This document shows positions 42,580 to 51,586 of a DNA stretch of 56,224 bases, one piece after another; position 1 is the first letter of the stretch; every line of letters starts with the position of its first letter. A program made the translations under genes and the position numbers. The notes below the pieces were generated by a model, which was not told the DNA's origin, did not search any database, and saw nothing but the letters and a program-made list of their open reading frames with translations. Origin of the DNA: JBGPRB01 sp964422155 (GTDB taxonomy: Bacteria > Chloroflexota > Dehalococcoidia > Dehalococcoidales > RBG-16-60-22); assembly GCA_964422155.1 (NCBI GenBank), contig CAYQZZ010000007.1, positions 1 through 56,224 of the forward strand, in the 5' to 3' direction.

Positions 42580-44406
42580 ATGGCTGGAGGGTACATCGGC
42601 AAGCTCTTGTTCGTAGACCTTTCTACGGGTGAGATAAAAGAAGAAACACCTGAAGAGCGCCTTTATCGAGATTTCATCGGGGGTTATGGCATCGGGGCCA
42701 GGACTCTTTACAGTCGCCAGAAAGGCGGTTTAGACCCGCTGGGACCGGAGAATACGCTCGGCATAGTTACCGGCCCGCTCACCGGCACGCCGGCTCCTTT
42801 CGGCTGCCGGTACGTAGTGGTAGGCAAATCGCCGCTTACCGGCGGCTGGGGAGATGCCAACTGCGGCGCGGATTTCGGTCCTAACCTTAAGTTTGCCGGC
42901 TATGATGCCGTCTTTTTTAACGGCATTTCCGAAAAACCGGCATACCTTTTTATCGATAACGGTAAAGCCGAACTGAGAGAGGCGACGCATCTCTGGGGAA
43001 AGACTACCTTTGAAACCGAGGACATTTTAAAGGCCGAACACGGCAGAACAGCCAAAGTCGTCAGCATCGGTCTGGCCGGGGAAAAGCTTTCCCTCATTTC
43101 CTGTATTATCACCCATAAAGGCTCGGCGGCCGGGCGCTCGGGGCTGGGAGCGGTAATGGGCTCTAAAAAGCTCAAGGCGGTGGTCGTCCGGGGAGACGGG
43201 AAGGTCCCCATAGCCGATACCGGGGCAACCGACAGGTTGAGAAAAGAGTATCTGGCCGGGTTAAAAAATCCTATCCTCAATATGCTGCACCAGTTTGGCA
43301 CCTGTATCCATACCGATAGCTCGGCGCACAGCGGCGACACGCCGGTGAAAAATTGGGGCGGTATCGGCGTTATTGAACTGCCTGACGTCTCCGGCCTTAG
43401 CAAGGAGTTATTAAATGCCAACGTAACAAACAGAACCGGCTGCTGGCGCTGCCCCATCGCCTGCCGCGGCGGACTGAAAGAGGGACCGGGCGAGTATAAG
43501 TACCCGGCCGGTACCAAACGACCGGAATACGAAACGGCGGCCGCCTTCGGAGCCATGTGCCTCAATACCAATGCCGAGGCAATAGTCATGGCCAACCATA
43601 TCTGTAACGTCTATGGAATGGATACTATCTCCACCGGCACCGTCATCGCCTTTGCCATGGAATGCTATGAGCACGGCCTCATTACCAGAGAGGATACCGA
43701 CGGGATTGAGCTCACCTGGGGCAATCATCGTGCTATGATTGCCATGACCGAGAAGCTGGCCAGGCGCGAGGGCTTCGGTGACGTGCCCGCCGACGGAGTA
43801 AAAATAGCGGCGGAGAGAATCGGAAAGGGGGCCGAGGGTTTTGCGGTACATATCGGCGGGCAGGAACTAGGGCTGCACGACCCGAAATTCGATTTCCCTG
43901 CCTTCGCCGGTACACCCACCTCTGCCAAGTATCAGATGGATGCCGCCCCCGGCCGCCACACCGGAGGCTTTGGACCTACCCACTTCGGATGGTTGGTAAT
44001 AAATTCCGCCGGACTTTGCCTGCATCTTAATACCGTACTTAACGGTATTAAATTTGCCACGGAGTTCATGAGCGCCGTAACAGGTTGGGACCGTTCTACG
44101 GATGATTTGCTCAAGTGCGGCGAGAGGATTGGCACCATGAGGCATGTCTTCACCCTGCGTGAAGGCGATAATCCCCTGAACCGCAAAGTACACGGACGGA
44201 TAACCGGCCGTCCGCCGCAGAAAGATGGCCCACTGGCCGGCGTGACGGCCGACCTCGAAGCTCAAGTATATTGGAACCTCGGCGCGCTGGACTGGGACCG
44301 GATAACCACCAAGCCGAGCCGGCAGAAGCTACTGGAACTGGGACTGGATGATATCGCTGAAGAGCTCTGGCCACCACAGCCAACTCCCGTATTCGGGCCC
44401 AGATAA
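42580..44406 (+). CDS. aor: Aldehyde:ferredoxin oxidoreductase family protein (AOR-2)
   Basis: A 608-residue tungsten-pterin oxidoreductase. The N-terminal GKLLFVDLSTGEIKEE and FIGGYGIGARTLY are family hallmarks, as is GLGAVMGSKKLKAVVV. The 4Fe-4S motif is complete, C288-W-R-C291-P-I-A-C295, with a later cysteine in SAGLCLHL. It therefore differs from AOR-1, which has histidine at the third ligand position. Identity between the two is moderate, so different substrates are likely. AAAAGGAG precedes the ATG. It is alone on the plus strand, convergent with the marR-type gene. Confidence 0.92.
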   Translation: MAGGYIGKLLFVDLSTGEIKEETPEERLYRDFIGGYGIGARTLYSRQKGGLDPLGPENTLGIVTGPLTGTPAPFGCRYVVVGKSPLTGGWGDANCGADFGPNLKFAGYDAVFFNGISEKPAYLFIDNGKAELREATHLWGKTTFETEDILKAEHGRTAKVVSIGLAGEKLSLISCIITHKGSAAGRSGLGAVMGSKKLKAVVVRGDGKVPIADTGATDRLRKEYLAGLKNPILNMLHQFGTCIHTDSSAHSGDTPVKNWGGIGVIELPDVSGLSKELLNANVTNRTGCWRCPIACRGGLKEGPGEYKYPAGTKRPEYETAAAFGAMCLNTNAEAIVMANHICNVYGMDTISTGTVIAFAMECYEHGLITREDTDGIELTWGNHRAMIAMTEKLARREGFGDVPADGVKIAAERIGKGAEGFAVHIGGQELGLHDPKFDFPAFAGTPTSAKYQMDAAPGRHTGGFGPTHFGWLVINSAGLCLHLNTVLNGIKFATEFMSAVTGWDRSTDDLLKCGERIGTMRHVFTLREGDNPLNRKVHGRITGRPPQKDGPLAGVTADLEAQVYWNLGALDWDRITTKPSRQKLLELGLDDIAEELWPPQPTPVFGPR

Positions 44407-44471
44407 TACAATTCAAGAGTTGATGACCCTAAAGCACAGAAGCATCGGCCTGCCGACCTAACAAAATGAGG

Positions 44472-44978
44472 CTAAATATTTTCTAATATCTCGGTCATCC
44501 TTCGGCACATTTTTGCCGTCAGGTCCACCAGTAATTTCTGCTCGGCAATATCCAGGCAATCCATCACCTGTTTAGCCCGGATGTCTCCCTTATTAAGATT
44601 GTTGCTCACGTACTCCAGACCGGCCGATGTTATTTTGATATGAGTAACCCTGCGGTCCTTACTCGAAAAATCCCGGACTATAAAGCCTTCCTTCTCAAGG
44701 TTATCGATAATTTTCGTTATGCTGTGCTTGGAACGGAACATCAACTCTGCCATTTTTGTCGGGGTTAAACTGCCGCCAGAGTGTACCAGGTCGAACATGG
44801 CTATCGCATGCAAAGGGCTTAAATCGTCCTTTTTCATGGTAATTTCACAATACCTTGTAATCGTATCAGCAAAATTCATACACACCCAGAAATCTACCTC
44901 TTTTATCTGATTCGCCACTTTCCGAATTGCATCAGAGAGCGGCTGCCTAACATTACTCTTCTTGTTTCTCGCAGGCAT
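44472..44978 (-). CDS. MarR-family transcriptional regulator
   Basis: 168 residues with a winged-helix domain: HSGGSLTPTKMAELMFRSKHSITKIIDNLEKEGFI (helices 2-3), then RDFSSKDRRVTHIKITSAGLEY (wing with the MarR DxR pattern). Flanking helices form the dimer. I chose ATG 44978; a GTG at 45008 extends it by ten residues but has no ribosome site. A perfect palindrome at 45048-45064 lies upstream, so autorepression is likely. The neighbours suggest control of AOR-2 or of the SnoaL/SDR genes. Confidence 0.87.
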   Translation of the reverse strand: MPARNKKSNVRQPLSDAIRKVANQIKEVDFWVCMNFADTITRYCEITMKKDDLSPLHAIAMFDLVHSGGSLTPTKMAELMFRSKHSITKIIDNLEKEGFIVRDFSSKDRRVTHIKITSAGLEYVSNNLNKGDIRAKQVMDCLDIAEQKLLVDLTAKMCRRMTEILENI

Positions 44979-45042
44979 ATCTTCCTTGACCTTTCTATAA
45001 GAATTCACCGTCAGAAACAGATTGATTTTACCATAATGTCAA

Positions 45043-45064
45043 ATAGTATACTATCGGATAGTAT
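45043..45064. promoter_or_regulatory. Palindromic operator upstream of the MarR-type gene
   Basis: ATACTATC-G-GATAGTAT (45048-45064) is a perfect inverted repeat with a one-base centre. It overlaps a second perfect palindrome ATAGTATACTAT (45043-45054). It lies about 70-86 nt upstream of the chosen ATG, a usual position for a MarR dimer site. Confidence 0.65.
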
Positions 45065-45070
45065 TCTCTA

Positions 45071-45160
45071 ACCTCACCCCCTGTATCCCCCTCTCCTTAA
45101 AAGGCGAGGGGGAAGAAATTTTTAGAGAGGGGTTTTACCCCTCTCTAACTGCACTCCCCT
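45071..45160. repeat. Dispersed palindromic repeat, CCCCTCTCC family
   Basis: CTCACCCCCTGTATCCCCCTCTCC, GGCGAGGGGG, then a GAGAGGGGTTTTACCCCTCTC hairpin. It lies between the MarR-type gene and the SnoaL-like gene, directly next to the operator. Confidence 0.7.
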
Positions 45161-45188
45161 TTTCATTCTTAAAGAGCTCTCCGGTTTT

Positions 45189-45623
45189 TCATTTTTGTGC
45201 CATCAATTTCTCAATAATACCCAGCTGTTTGAAGAGACTGAAAGTATCGGCCACATCCCAGTGCTCGGCAATTTTGCCCTCCCGGACACGAAAGATATCC
45301 ACGACATCAAAGTTCAGTTTATTGCCCGTTGCTGGCTTGCCGAGCCACGCACCGCCCGTATGTGTCCCCGTCGTAGTGCTGTATGCCATGACCAGGTCAC
45401 CCTCGGCAACCATCTTCTTTAGTGTGTATTTAAAATCCGGTATAGCCCGGAAAGTCTCTTTAAAGAACTTGATAAACCCGGCCTTACCCGGCGGCACGTC
45501 GGCGTTATGCTGGATATAGTCGTCCCGCATGCACCCATCCAGCCCGCTCAAGTCATGCCGGATGAACACCGCGTTATAGAATGATTGCACGATTTCCTTA
45601 TTTTTCTGTGAAATATCGGCCAT
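45189..45623 (-). CDS. SnoaL-like polyketide cyclase / ester cyclase family protein
   Basis: A 144-residue NTF2-like fold protein with SnoaL-type landmarks: VQSFYNAVF, MRDDYIQHNADVPPGKAGFIKFF, and a C-terminal DVVDIFRVREGKIAEHWDV. Members bind small ligands and some act as cyclases or hydratases; the function here is not known. It is downstream of the SDR gene by 40 bp on the same strand, so the two are likely co-transcribed. It is distinct from the other SnoaL-like gene at 17.5 kb. Confidence 0.82.
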   Translation of the reverse strand: MADISQKNKEIVQSFYNAVFIRHDLSGLDGCMRDDYIQHNADVPPGKAGFIKFFKETFRAIPDFKYTLKKMVAEGDLVMAYSTTTGTHTGGAWLGKPATGNKLNFDVVDIFRVREGKIAEHWDVADTFSLFKQLGIIEKLMAQK

Positions 45624-45663
45624 TTTTACCTCCGTAGATTTTTATCAATATTTTTCAAAATAG

Positions 45664-46446
45664 CTATTGTGAAGTCATTCCCCCGTCCACCGGCATGACA
45701 TGGCCGGTGATAAAAGATGCTGCGTCCGAGCACAGCCACATGACAGCCTCAGCCATGTCCTCCGGCCTGGCCACCCTTTTCATGGGAATCATGTTCATCA
45801 TCTGGTTTCGTACTTCGGGCTGGGAGCCAGTCAGATATTCGAATAATAGCGTCCTTTCGGTGGGGCCCGGCAATATCGTATTCACCCGGATGCCGGAGGT
45901 GGCACCCTCCAGGGCGGCGGTCTTGGTCAGCCCCAGCAGACCGCTTTTACTGGAATTATAAGCGCAAAATCCCTGCACGGGTTTAAGTGCCCCAACCGAA
46001 GATGTGTTGACGATGACCCCGTATTTCTGCTTGAGCATTTGCCTTATCTCGTACTTCATGCAGAGAAAGGCGCCTTTCAGGTTGATATCTATGGTGCGGT
46101 CCCAGACCTCTTCCGGGCAATCGACAATATTAACGACGGGCACGCGCTTGCCGTCAGGACCGATACCGGCATTGTTAAAAGCATAATCCAGACGCCCGTA
46201 GAGTTTGACACATTTATCAACCATCGCTTCAACCTCTACCGCCCTGGAGACATCGCATTTGATAAAGGTTGCTTCGCCGCCGGCGTCTTTTATGAGTTTG
46301 ACCGTCTCTTCGCCGCCTTTAATATTTTTATCGGTGGAAACAATTACTTTGGCTCCCTCACGGGCAAAAATCTGGGCGGTTACCTTCCCGATTCCCGAAG
46401 CGCCTCCCGTAACCAGAGCTACTCTCCCCTCAAACTTTTTTGTCAT
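45664..46446 (-). CDS. Short-chain dehydrogenase/reductase (copy A)
   Basis: 260 residues of the classical SDR family: cofactor motif TGGASGIG, NNAG, catalytic Ser in NTSSVG and Tyr-Lys in YNSSKSG; the C-terminal VMPVDGGMTSQ is normal. An NAD(P)-dependent oxidoreductase of hydroxyacyl or keto substrates; the usual acidic residue after the second strand (VSTDKN) hints at NAD. The start has GAAGGAG. It lies in a two-gene run with the SnoaL-like gene. Confidence 0.9.
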   Translation of the reverse strand: MTKKFEGRVALVTGGASGIGKVTAQIFAREGAKVIVSTDKNIKGGEETVKLIKDAGGEATFIKCDVSRAVEVEAMVDKCVKLYGRLDYAFNNAGIGPDGKRVPVVNIVDCPEEVWDRTIDINLKGAFLCMKYEIRQMLKQKYGVIVNTSSVGALKPVQGFCAYNSSKSGLLGLTKTAALEGATSGIRVNTILPGPTERTLLFEYLTGSQPEVRNQMMNMIPMKRVARPEDMAEAVMWLCSDAASFITGHVMPVDGGMTSQ

Positions 46447-46694
46447 CTGTTTTCTCCTTCTTCTCTTAGTTAGTTTACTTAATATACAATATAAATATAT
46501 AATTATTCTAACTCAAGACGAAAATATTAATAATAGTATATAATATCACGAAAGGGAGTGAAAAAGTCCCCCGGATTTTGATATTAACAGAAAATCCAAA
46601 AGAAAAGAACCTTTTTCCGTTGTGCCACAGGTTGGAAAACTGCACGCCTCAAAGCTGAAATGATATTATAGGAGGGTGAAAAAAAACAGTAAAT

Positions 46695-46789
46695 TGTCAT
46701 TCTGAGCGTAGCGAAGAATCCGTTTTTCACATTATGGGAAACGGATTCTTCAGTCGTCGAGATTGCATCGGGACTCTTTCAGAATGACA
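46695..46789. repeat. Palindromic repeat, TGTCATTCTGA family (copy 3)
   Basis: TGTCATTCTGAG / CAGAATGACA ends with GAATCCG / CGGATTC arms and a TCGAGATTGCATCGGGA segment. It occupies the middle of the 385-bp gap 46447-46831 between divergent SDR genes; the rest of that gap is AT-rich and should hold the promoters of both. Confidence 0.8.
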
Positions 46790-46831
46790 TTTTCAGACAG
46801 CATCATAGGATATGTTTTAAGGAGGTTAAGG

Positions 46832-47659
46832 GTGTTACTCGAAAATAGGGTAGCTATCGTTACCGGAGGCGCCAAGGGAATGGGCAGGGCGATGTCCCTC
46901 CTGTTTGCCCGAGAAGGGTGCGACGTCGTCGTTAATGCTTTGCATATCGAAGGCGCCAGAAAAGTAGCGGACGAGGTCAAGGCTCTGGGGCGCAAGTCCC
47001 TGGCCATCAAAGCCGATATCTCCAACAGCGCCGAAGTGAACGATATGGTAGCCCAGACTATAAAAAAATTCGGGAAAATAGATATCCTGGTCAATAATGC
47101 GGGAGGCGCCGGGGGTGGAAATATCGACACGGCCACCGAGGAGGACTGGGACAGGGTTTTAGCCGTGAACCTCAAAGGCCATTTTCTGGTTTCCAGGGCA
47201 GTTGTACCCCACATGAAAGAAAAAAAGTACGGCAAGATTATCTTCCTTTCGTCCATGGGCGCTGTGCATCCGTCCGTTTCGGTGCTTTCGTACCATGCCG
47301 CCAAAGCGGGCGTTATAGGGTTAACAACAAACCTAGCCTTCGAGCTGTCCCCCTTCAACATCTACGTGAACTGTATTGTTCCCGGTCCCATCGAGACACC
47401 GTTCTGGGATGCCCTGATGCCCCCAGGGCCGGATAGAGACAAATTTTTATCAGCGCTGGCCAAGAAAGAAGTACCCCTGGGGAGAATGGGCACGGCGGAG
47501 GATATCGCCGGCCCCGCTTTATTCCTGGCGTCATGGCTTTCGGACTATGTTACCGGTCAAATCCTTTATGTCGCCGGCGGGCAGCCCGGTTTATCAACCG
47601 AAGCAACCTTCTTATCCGCATCCGATAGGAAAGGCAGCCTGCGCCAGCCCCGGCTTTAA
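46832..47659 (+). CDS. Short-chain dehydrogenase/reductase (copy B), first gene of the mutase cluster
   Basis: 275 residues with TGGAKGMG, NNAGGAG and the catalytic YHAAKAG; the C-terminal part (TGQILYVAGGQPG) is typical. The GTG start at 46832 follows AAGGAGG; an upstream ATG lies inside the palindromic repeat and is unlikely. It is an NAD(P)-dependent alcohol/ketone oxidoreductase. Lying 74 bp before the GlmE-like gene, it may make or consume the hydroxy or oxo acid handled by the mutase, but this is inference. Confidence 0.88.
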   Translation: MLLENRVAIVTGGAKGMGRAMSLLFAREGCDVVVNALHIEGARKVADEVKALGRKSLAIKADISNSAEVNDMVAQTIKKFGKIDILVNNAGGAGGGNIDTATEEDWDRVLAVNLKGHFLVSRAVVPHMKEKKYGKIIFLSSMGAVHPSVSVLSYHAAKAGVIGLTTNLAFELSPFNIYVNCIVPGPIETPFWDALMPPGPDRDKFLSALAKKEVPLGRMGTAEDIAGPALFLASWLSDYVTGQILYVAGGQPGLSTEATFLSASDRKGSLRQPRL

Positions 47660-47733
47660 TCGGGAGTGATTTCAGCACGGATAGTCTGCTGCGTACCATG
47701 CCTTTTCAATGACTACCGATAGCAACGGAGGAA

Positions 47734-49197
47734 ATGATGAAGAAACTCAGAATTAGTAACAAGCGAATCGATGATGATTTGCTGATGAAAAAGAGGCGGG
47801 CGGAACTGGACAAGTGGCCGACCGGCAAGGAAGTGGATTTCGATGAGGCGGTTGCCTACCAGAAGAGCCTGCCCGATAGCAAAATCTGGTGGAAGGTGAT
47901 GACGAAGATGCGCGAGGAAGGCAGAATGAGCGTCTTTCCCCGGGCCGGAACACCAATTCTTAAAAACATGATTTCGCTTTGCCAGGGCCTGAGAGACTCA
48001 GGTGTAGTCCTCATCCCGGTAACCACGGACAGTTACACTCGACTCGGCCAGTACGAGAAAATCGAGGGGATTCTTAAAGAGTGTTACCGGACCGGTAAGC
48101 CGCTACTCAACGGGTATCCCATTATTAACCATGGAGTAAAGAAGACCCGGAAGCTTATTGAAAGCATCGATGCTGCTTTCAGCCCCCGGGGAGGCGGCGG
48201 CGAAATCGCCATTGCTTCCGGCATGACGACATGGGGAGGAGGCATCGGATTTTTGGGTTTTGGCAGCTACTCAAAAAACATGACGATAAGAGAGCTCGTC
48301 GAAAGAAGCCAGAACGGCATGAGGCTGGTGGGATGGTACGCAGACCGGGGCGTGATATTATGCACAGACCTCCACGGGTGGCTACCCAGCGCTCCTTTTC
48401 CGTTGAGTGTTAATATCGTTTGTCTGATTATCGAGGCCGTTACGGCGGCGGAGCAGGGACAAAAGGCCCTCTATCCACTGGTGGCCTGTATGGGAAATAT
48501 GGCGCAGGATATGGCCTGGATAAGGCTGGCTCCGAGATTAATCAGGGAATACCTGGATAAGTTCGGATATAAAGACACCATGATTACCGGTACATGTCCC
48601 GCGCAGACTCCCCTCTTCCCTGTGGCCATGGACCTGGGAGGGGCCTTTGCCTATCTCACCTATGTGTCGATGGTGGGGGCGCTATCTAAGAGTAACGCTG
48701 TAGACTTGAGAAGTATTGACGAAGGGGCCGGTGTTCCTACTAAAGAGGCCAATACGATGAGCTACCGGGCGGCCAAATGGATTTTCGATGTGGTGAGAGA
48801 ACAGAAAATTGAGTTCGATATTAAAGAATCGGAGACGGAAGAGAGGGTGACCGAAATCGAGGTAAGAGCGATACTCGATAAAATACTGGAGCTCGGCGAT
48901 GGTGATATCGTCGACGGTACGATAAAGGCGGTCGAATCTGGAGTGCTCGATTCGCCGTGGAGTCCCAATGTGAACGTCAAGGATAAAGTGCTGGGGGTAA
49001 GGGATGCTAAAGGAGCCTGCCGTTACCTTGAGTTCGGAAACCTTCCCATACCGAACGAGATAAAAGAGTTCCATCGCCAGAAAATAGCGGAGAGGGAAAA
49101 ACTGGAGGGGAAAAAGGCGGACTACCATACCGCCGTCCGGGACTTATGGAGCCTGAGTAAAGGTAAAATTGTCGGTATACCTCCTTATAACCAGTAG
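47734..49197 (+). CDS. glmE: GlmE-like B12-dependent carbon-skeleton mutase, catalytic subunit
   Basis: 487 residues homologous along the whole length to glutamate mutase epsilon subunit: WPTGKEVDFDEAVAY, FPRAGTPIL, TTDSYTRLGQY, LLNGYPIINHGVK, VGWYADRGV and GVPTKEAN. From memory of the Clostridium cochlearium enzyme, the substrate-carboxylate arginines R66, R100 and R149 correspond to R70, R103 and R152 here. The amino-group contacts differ: E171 aligns with W167 (GMTTWGGG) and Y177 with F173; Y181 seems kept as Y179 after a two-residue insertion; E214 becomes D212. This suggests a dicarboxylate substrate without an amino group. GGAGG precedes two adjacent ATG codons (47734 and 47737); either may be used. 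Confidence 0.88.
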   Translation: MMKKLRISNKRIDDDLLMKKRRAELDKWPTGKEVDFDEAVAYQKSLPDSKIWWKVMTKMREEGRMSVFPRAGTPILKNMISLCQGLRDSGVVLIPVTTDSYTRLGQYEKIEGILKECYRTGKPLLNGYPIINHGVKKTRKLIESIDAAFSPRGGGGEIAIASGMTTWGGGIGFLGFGSYSKNMTIRELVERSQNGMRLVGWYADRGVILCTDLHGWLPSAPFPLSVNIVCLIIEAVTAAEQGQKALYPLVACMGNMAQDMAWIRLAPRLIREYLDKFGYKDTMITGTCPAQTPLFPVAMDLGGAFAYLTYVSMVGALSKSNAVDLRSIDEGAGVPTKEANTMSYRAAKWIFDVVREQKIEFDIKESETEERVTEIEVRAILDKILELGDGDIVDGTIKAVESGVLDSPWSPNVNVKDKVLGVRDAKGACRYLEFGNLPIPNEIKEFHRQKIAEREKLEGKKADYHTAVRDLWSLSKGKIVGIPPYNQ

Positions 49198-49225
49198 TCT
49201 TGAGGTTGTTTAAACAATGATTTGG

Positions 49226-49329
49226 TGTCATTCTGACCCCGATGCAATCGAGGGAAGAATCCGTAACCATTCTCCTGAAGAACGGATTCTTCAGTCGTCC
49301 CGACAAGTCGGGACTCTTTCAGAATGACA
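49226..49329. repeat. Palindromic repeat, TGTCATTCTGA family (copy 4), between glmE-like and glmS-like
   Basis: TGTCATTCTGA / TCAGAATGACA ends, GAATCCG / CGGATTC arms, and a CCCGACAAGTCGGG hairpin. It closely resembles the copies at 26961 and 33551. Confidence 0.82.
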
Positions 49330-49391
49330 TTATTAACCAATCTCGTAGTCTTCTCAGTCGACAAGGTACAATAAGCTCAGAAGGAGAAGCG

Positions 49392-49817
49392 ATGAAAAGA
49401 GCACCAACGGTAATAACGGGAACGGTGGGGATGGATGCGCATGTCATCGGCACCAAGGTTTTATCCCGCGCGCTCAGGGATGCCGGCTTCAAAGTCGTGG
49501 AACTGGGCATGCAGGTAACGCCGGAGGAGTTCATCAGTGTCGCCCAGGAAACCAGGGCGGACGCCATCCTGATGAGTTCGCTCTACGGCATGGCCGAGCT
49601 GGACCTAAAAGGATTTAATGAAAAACGCATGGAAGCCGGGCTGGGAGACGTCATCCTTTATATCGGTGGTAACCTTGTCATCGGCAGGACCGACCATAAA
49701 GAGGTCGAGAAGAAATTCAAAGCGCTGGGATTTGACAGGGTTTACCCGCCCGAGACGGACACGGACGCGGGTATCAAAGACCTGAAGAAGGACTTAAAGG
49801 CAAAAGGTAAGATGTAA
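49392..49817 (+). CDS. glmS: GlmS-like B12-binding subunit
   Basis: 141 residues matching glutamate mutase sigma subunit. The cobalamin signature DxHxxG is present as GMDAHVIGTKVL, so the histidine can replace the lower ligand of adenosylcobalamin. SSLYGMAELDLKGF, IGGNLVIG and FDRVYPPETDTDAG match the family's other B12-tail contacts. The ATG at 49392 has AGAAGGAG upstream and gives normal length; earlier in-frame sequence is repeat DNA. It pairs with the GlmE-like protein encoded upstream to form the active E2S2-type enzyme. Confidence 0.92.
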   Translation: MKRAPTVITGTVGMDAHVIGTKVLSRALRDAGFKVVELGMQVTPEEFISVAQETRADAILMSSLYGMAELDLKGFNEKRMEAGLGDVILYIGGNLVIGRTDHKEVEKKFKALGFDRVYPPETDTDAGIKDLKKDLKAKGKM

Positions 49818-49824
49818 TTTGAGG

Positions 49825-49957
49825 TGTCATTGCGAGGAGCCGAAGGCGACGTGGCAATCCCTAAGCAAGATTTAAAACGATGAATGAGATTGCTTCGCCC
49901 TCGGGCTGAACTCGGGCTGAAGCCTTCCGCCAGAGGCGTAATGGACTCGCAATGACA
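49825..49957. repeat. Palindromic repeat, TGTCATTGCGA family (copy 2), between glmS-like and glmL-like
   Basis: TGTCATTGCGAGG / CTCGCAATGACA ends with GGCAATCCC and GATTGCTTCG arms and an internal CTCGGGCTGAACTCGGGCTGAAG duplication. It begins 7 bp after the glmS-like stop. Confidence 0.75.
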
Positions 49958-49996
49958 GCGGTGGGTTTATTAACAGTATGTAAAAAGAATAAAAAT

Positions 49997-51364
49997 ATGG
50001 ACGATATCAGACTGCTGATTGATTTCGGGAGCACATTTACTAAAGTTGTGGCCGTCGACCTCAATAGAATCGAGGTCATGGCGACAGCCCGCGTGCCCTC
50101 CACGGTAGAGACCGATATTACTTTAGGGCTGGAGGAAGCCCTCAAAGAAATTTCCGGGCAAGCGCATATCAGCAACCTGGAGAAGCGGGAAGCTTTAGCC
50201 TGCTCCAGCGCCGCCGGCGGCCTGCGCATGGTATGCTCCGGCTTCGTGCCGGAACTCACCAGCAAAGCCGCCAATCTCGCCGCTTTAGGGGCCGGCGCCA
50301 AGGTAATAAGCTGCTATTCTTATAAGCTTACCCAGCAGGAAGTCAAAGAGATAGAGGCTATCGCCCCTGATATACTTTTGCTTTCCGGAGGTACGGACGG
50401 GGGAGACGAGCAGGTCATCATACATAATGCCAGGTTGCTCTCACAGACTACGAATGCCATAACCAATATCGTCGTAGCCGGCAATAAGACAACCCACGAT
50501 GAACTCAGGGCTATCTTCAATGATAATAGCAAAAACGTTATATACACTAAGAATGTCATGCCGGAGATAGGCGTGCTGGACGTAGCTCCCTGTAACAAGG
50601 AAATACGCGAACTTTTCATGAAGAGAATCATCGAGGCCAAAGGCATAGCGAAAGCCAAGGCCATTATTAAAGACGTCATCATGCCAACGCCATCGGCGGT
50701 GCTGGAAGCGGCCAAGCTGATTGCCGTCGGCCGGGGTGACGACACCGGATTCGGCGAGGTTATCGTCATCGACCCGGGTGGGGCAACGACAGACGTCCAC
50801 TCGATTGCCAAGGGCAACCCCAGCCGGCCGGATATTATCATGGTCGGTCTGCCCGAACCGTACGAGAAAAGAACCGTGGAAGGAGACCTAGGACTCAAGT
50901 ATAATATCGACAGGCTGATGGAACTGGTCAAAGATAGAGAAACGCCGCCCCACTTTAATACCATCGTGAAGGGGTTTCGTGAGGGAAAAATCCCGGAGAC
51001 CCGGGAGGAGTTTGCCTGCCACCAGCTGCTGTCCTGCCTGATGGTGGAGGTCGCCATGGACCGTCACGCCGGAAAGATAGAGGTGGTCTATGGCCCAACT
51101 GGAGAAAGACTGATACAACACGGCAAGGATTTGACCGGTGTTAAAAGCATCATCGGCACGGGGGGCCCTATCATATTTTCACAAAACCCGCGCCAGGTTC
51201 TTGAAGGCGTCCTGTACCAGGAAACAAACCCTTTTATCCTCAAACCCAAAAATCCTGAATTTTATTTAGACGAACAATACATCCTTTATGCGGTGGGACT
51301 GCTCAGCCAGGTGGAGCCGAAGAAGGCTCTTCTACTTGCTAAAAAGTATCTTAAACAAATATAG
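49997..51364 (+). CDS. glmL: GlmL/MutL-like reactivating ATPase of the B12 mutase
   Basis: 455 residues of the GlmL (MutL) family, ASKHA-fold ATPases encoded with glutamate mutase and thought to reactivate it by swapping damaged cobalamin. Phosphate-binding motifs: LLIDFGSTFTKVVAV at the start and VIDPGGATTDVHSI near 260, with LLLSGGTDGG between. The ATG at 49997 begins the family sequence; the frame runs upstream into a repeat. No strong ribosome site is seen. It completes the glmE-glmS-glmL set, in a different order from the clostridial glmS-glmL-glmE. Confidence 0.9.
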   Translation: MDDIRLLIDFGSTFTKVVAVDLNRIEVMATARVPSTVETDITLGLEEALKEISGQAHISNLEKREALACSSAAGGLRMVCSGFVPELTSKAANLAALGAGAKVISCYSYKLTQQEVKEIEAIAPDILLLSGGTDGGDEQVIIHNARLLSQTTNAITNIVVAGNKTTHDELRAIFNDNSKNVIYTKNVMPEIGVLDVAPCNKEIRELFMKRIIEAKGIAKAKAIIKDVIMPTPSAVLEAAKLIAVGRGDDTGFGEVIVIDPGGATTDVHSIAKGNPSRPDIIMVGLPEPYEKRTVEGDLGLKYNIDRLMELVKDRETPPHFNTIVKGFREGKIPETREEFACHQLLSCLMVEVAMDRHAGKIEVVYGPTGERLIQHGKDLTGVKSIIGTGGPIIFSQNPRQVLEGVLYQETNPFILKPKNPEFYLDEQYILYAVGLLSQVEPKKALLLAKKYLKQI

Positions 51365-51447
51365 TATCTAGTAAACAGTTATCAGTTTTAAGTTATTAGT
51401 ATTTAATGTTTAGCAATGATTTGGGGTCATTCCAGCCTTCCTATCAT

Positions 51448-51531
51448 TGTCATTCCAGCGAAAGCTGGAATCCAGTGGTGGTGGAAAGGGATTCTGGATC
51501 CCGACTTTCGTCGGGATGATATTAATAAATT
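51448..51531. repeat. Palindromic repeat, TGTCATTCCAG family, between glmL-like and the first CoA-transferase
   Basis: CATTCCAGCGAAAGCTGGAAT is a short hairpin, followed by GGATTCTGGATCCCGACTTTCGTCGGGATGA, a second hairpin. A third dispersed-repeat type; a remnant is at about 36149-36173. Confidence 0.7.
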
Positions 51532-51586
51532 ATCCTCTATTATCGGTTAAAAAATATTGAAGTTAAGTTTAATTTAAAGGAAGAAT

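Noticed and set aside
47734..49817. Ordinary glutamate mutase feeding methylaspartate fermentation
   Set aside because: The family is right, but no methylaspartate ammonia-lyase is present, the amino-binding residues appear changed, and the neighbours are CoA-ester enzymes. Kept as the fallback explanation.
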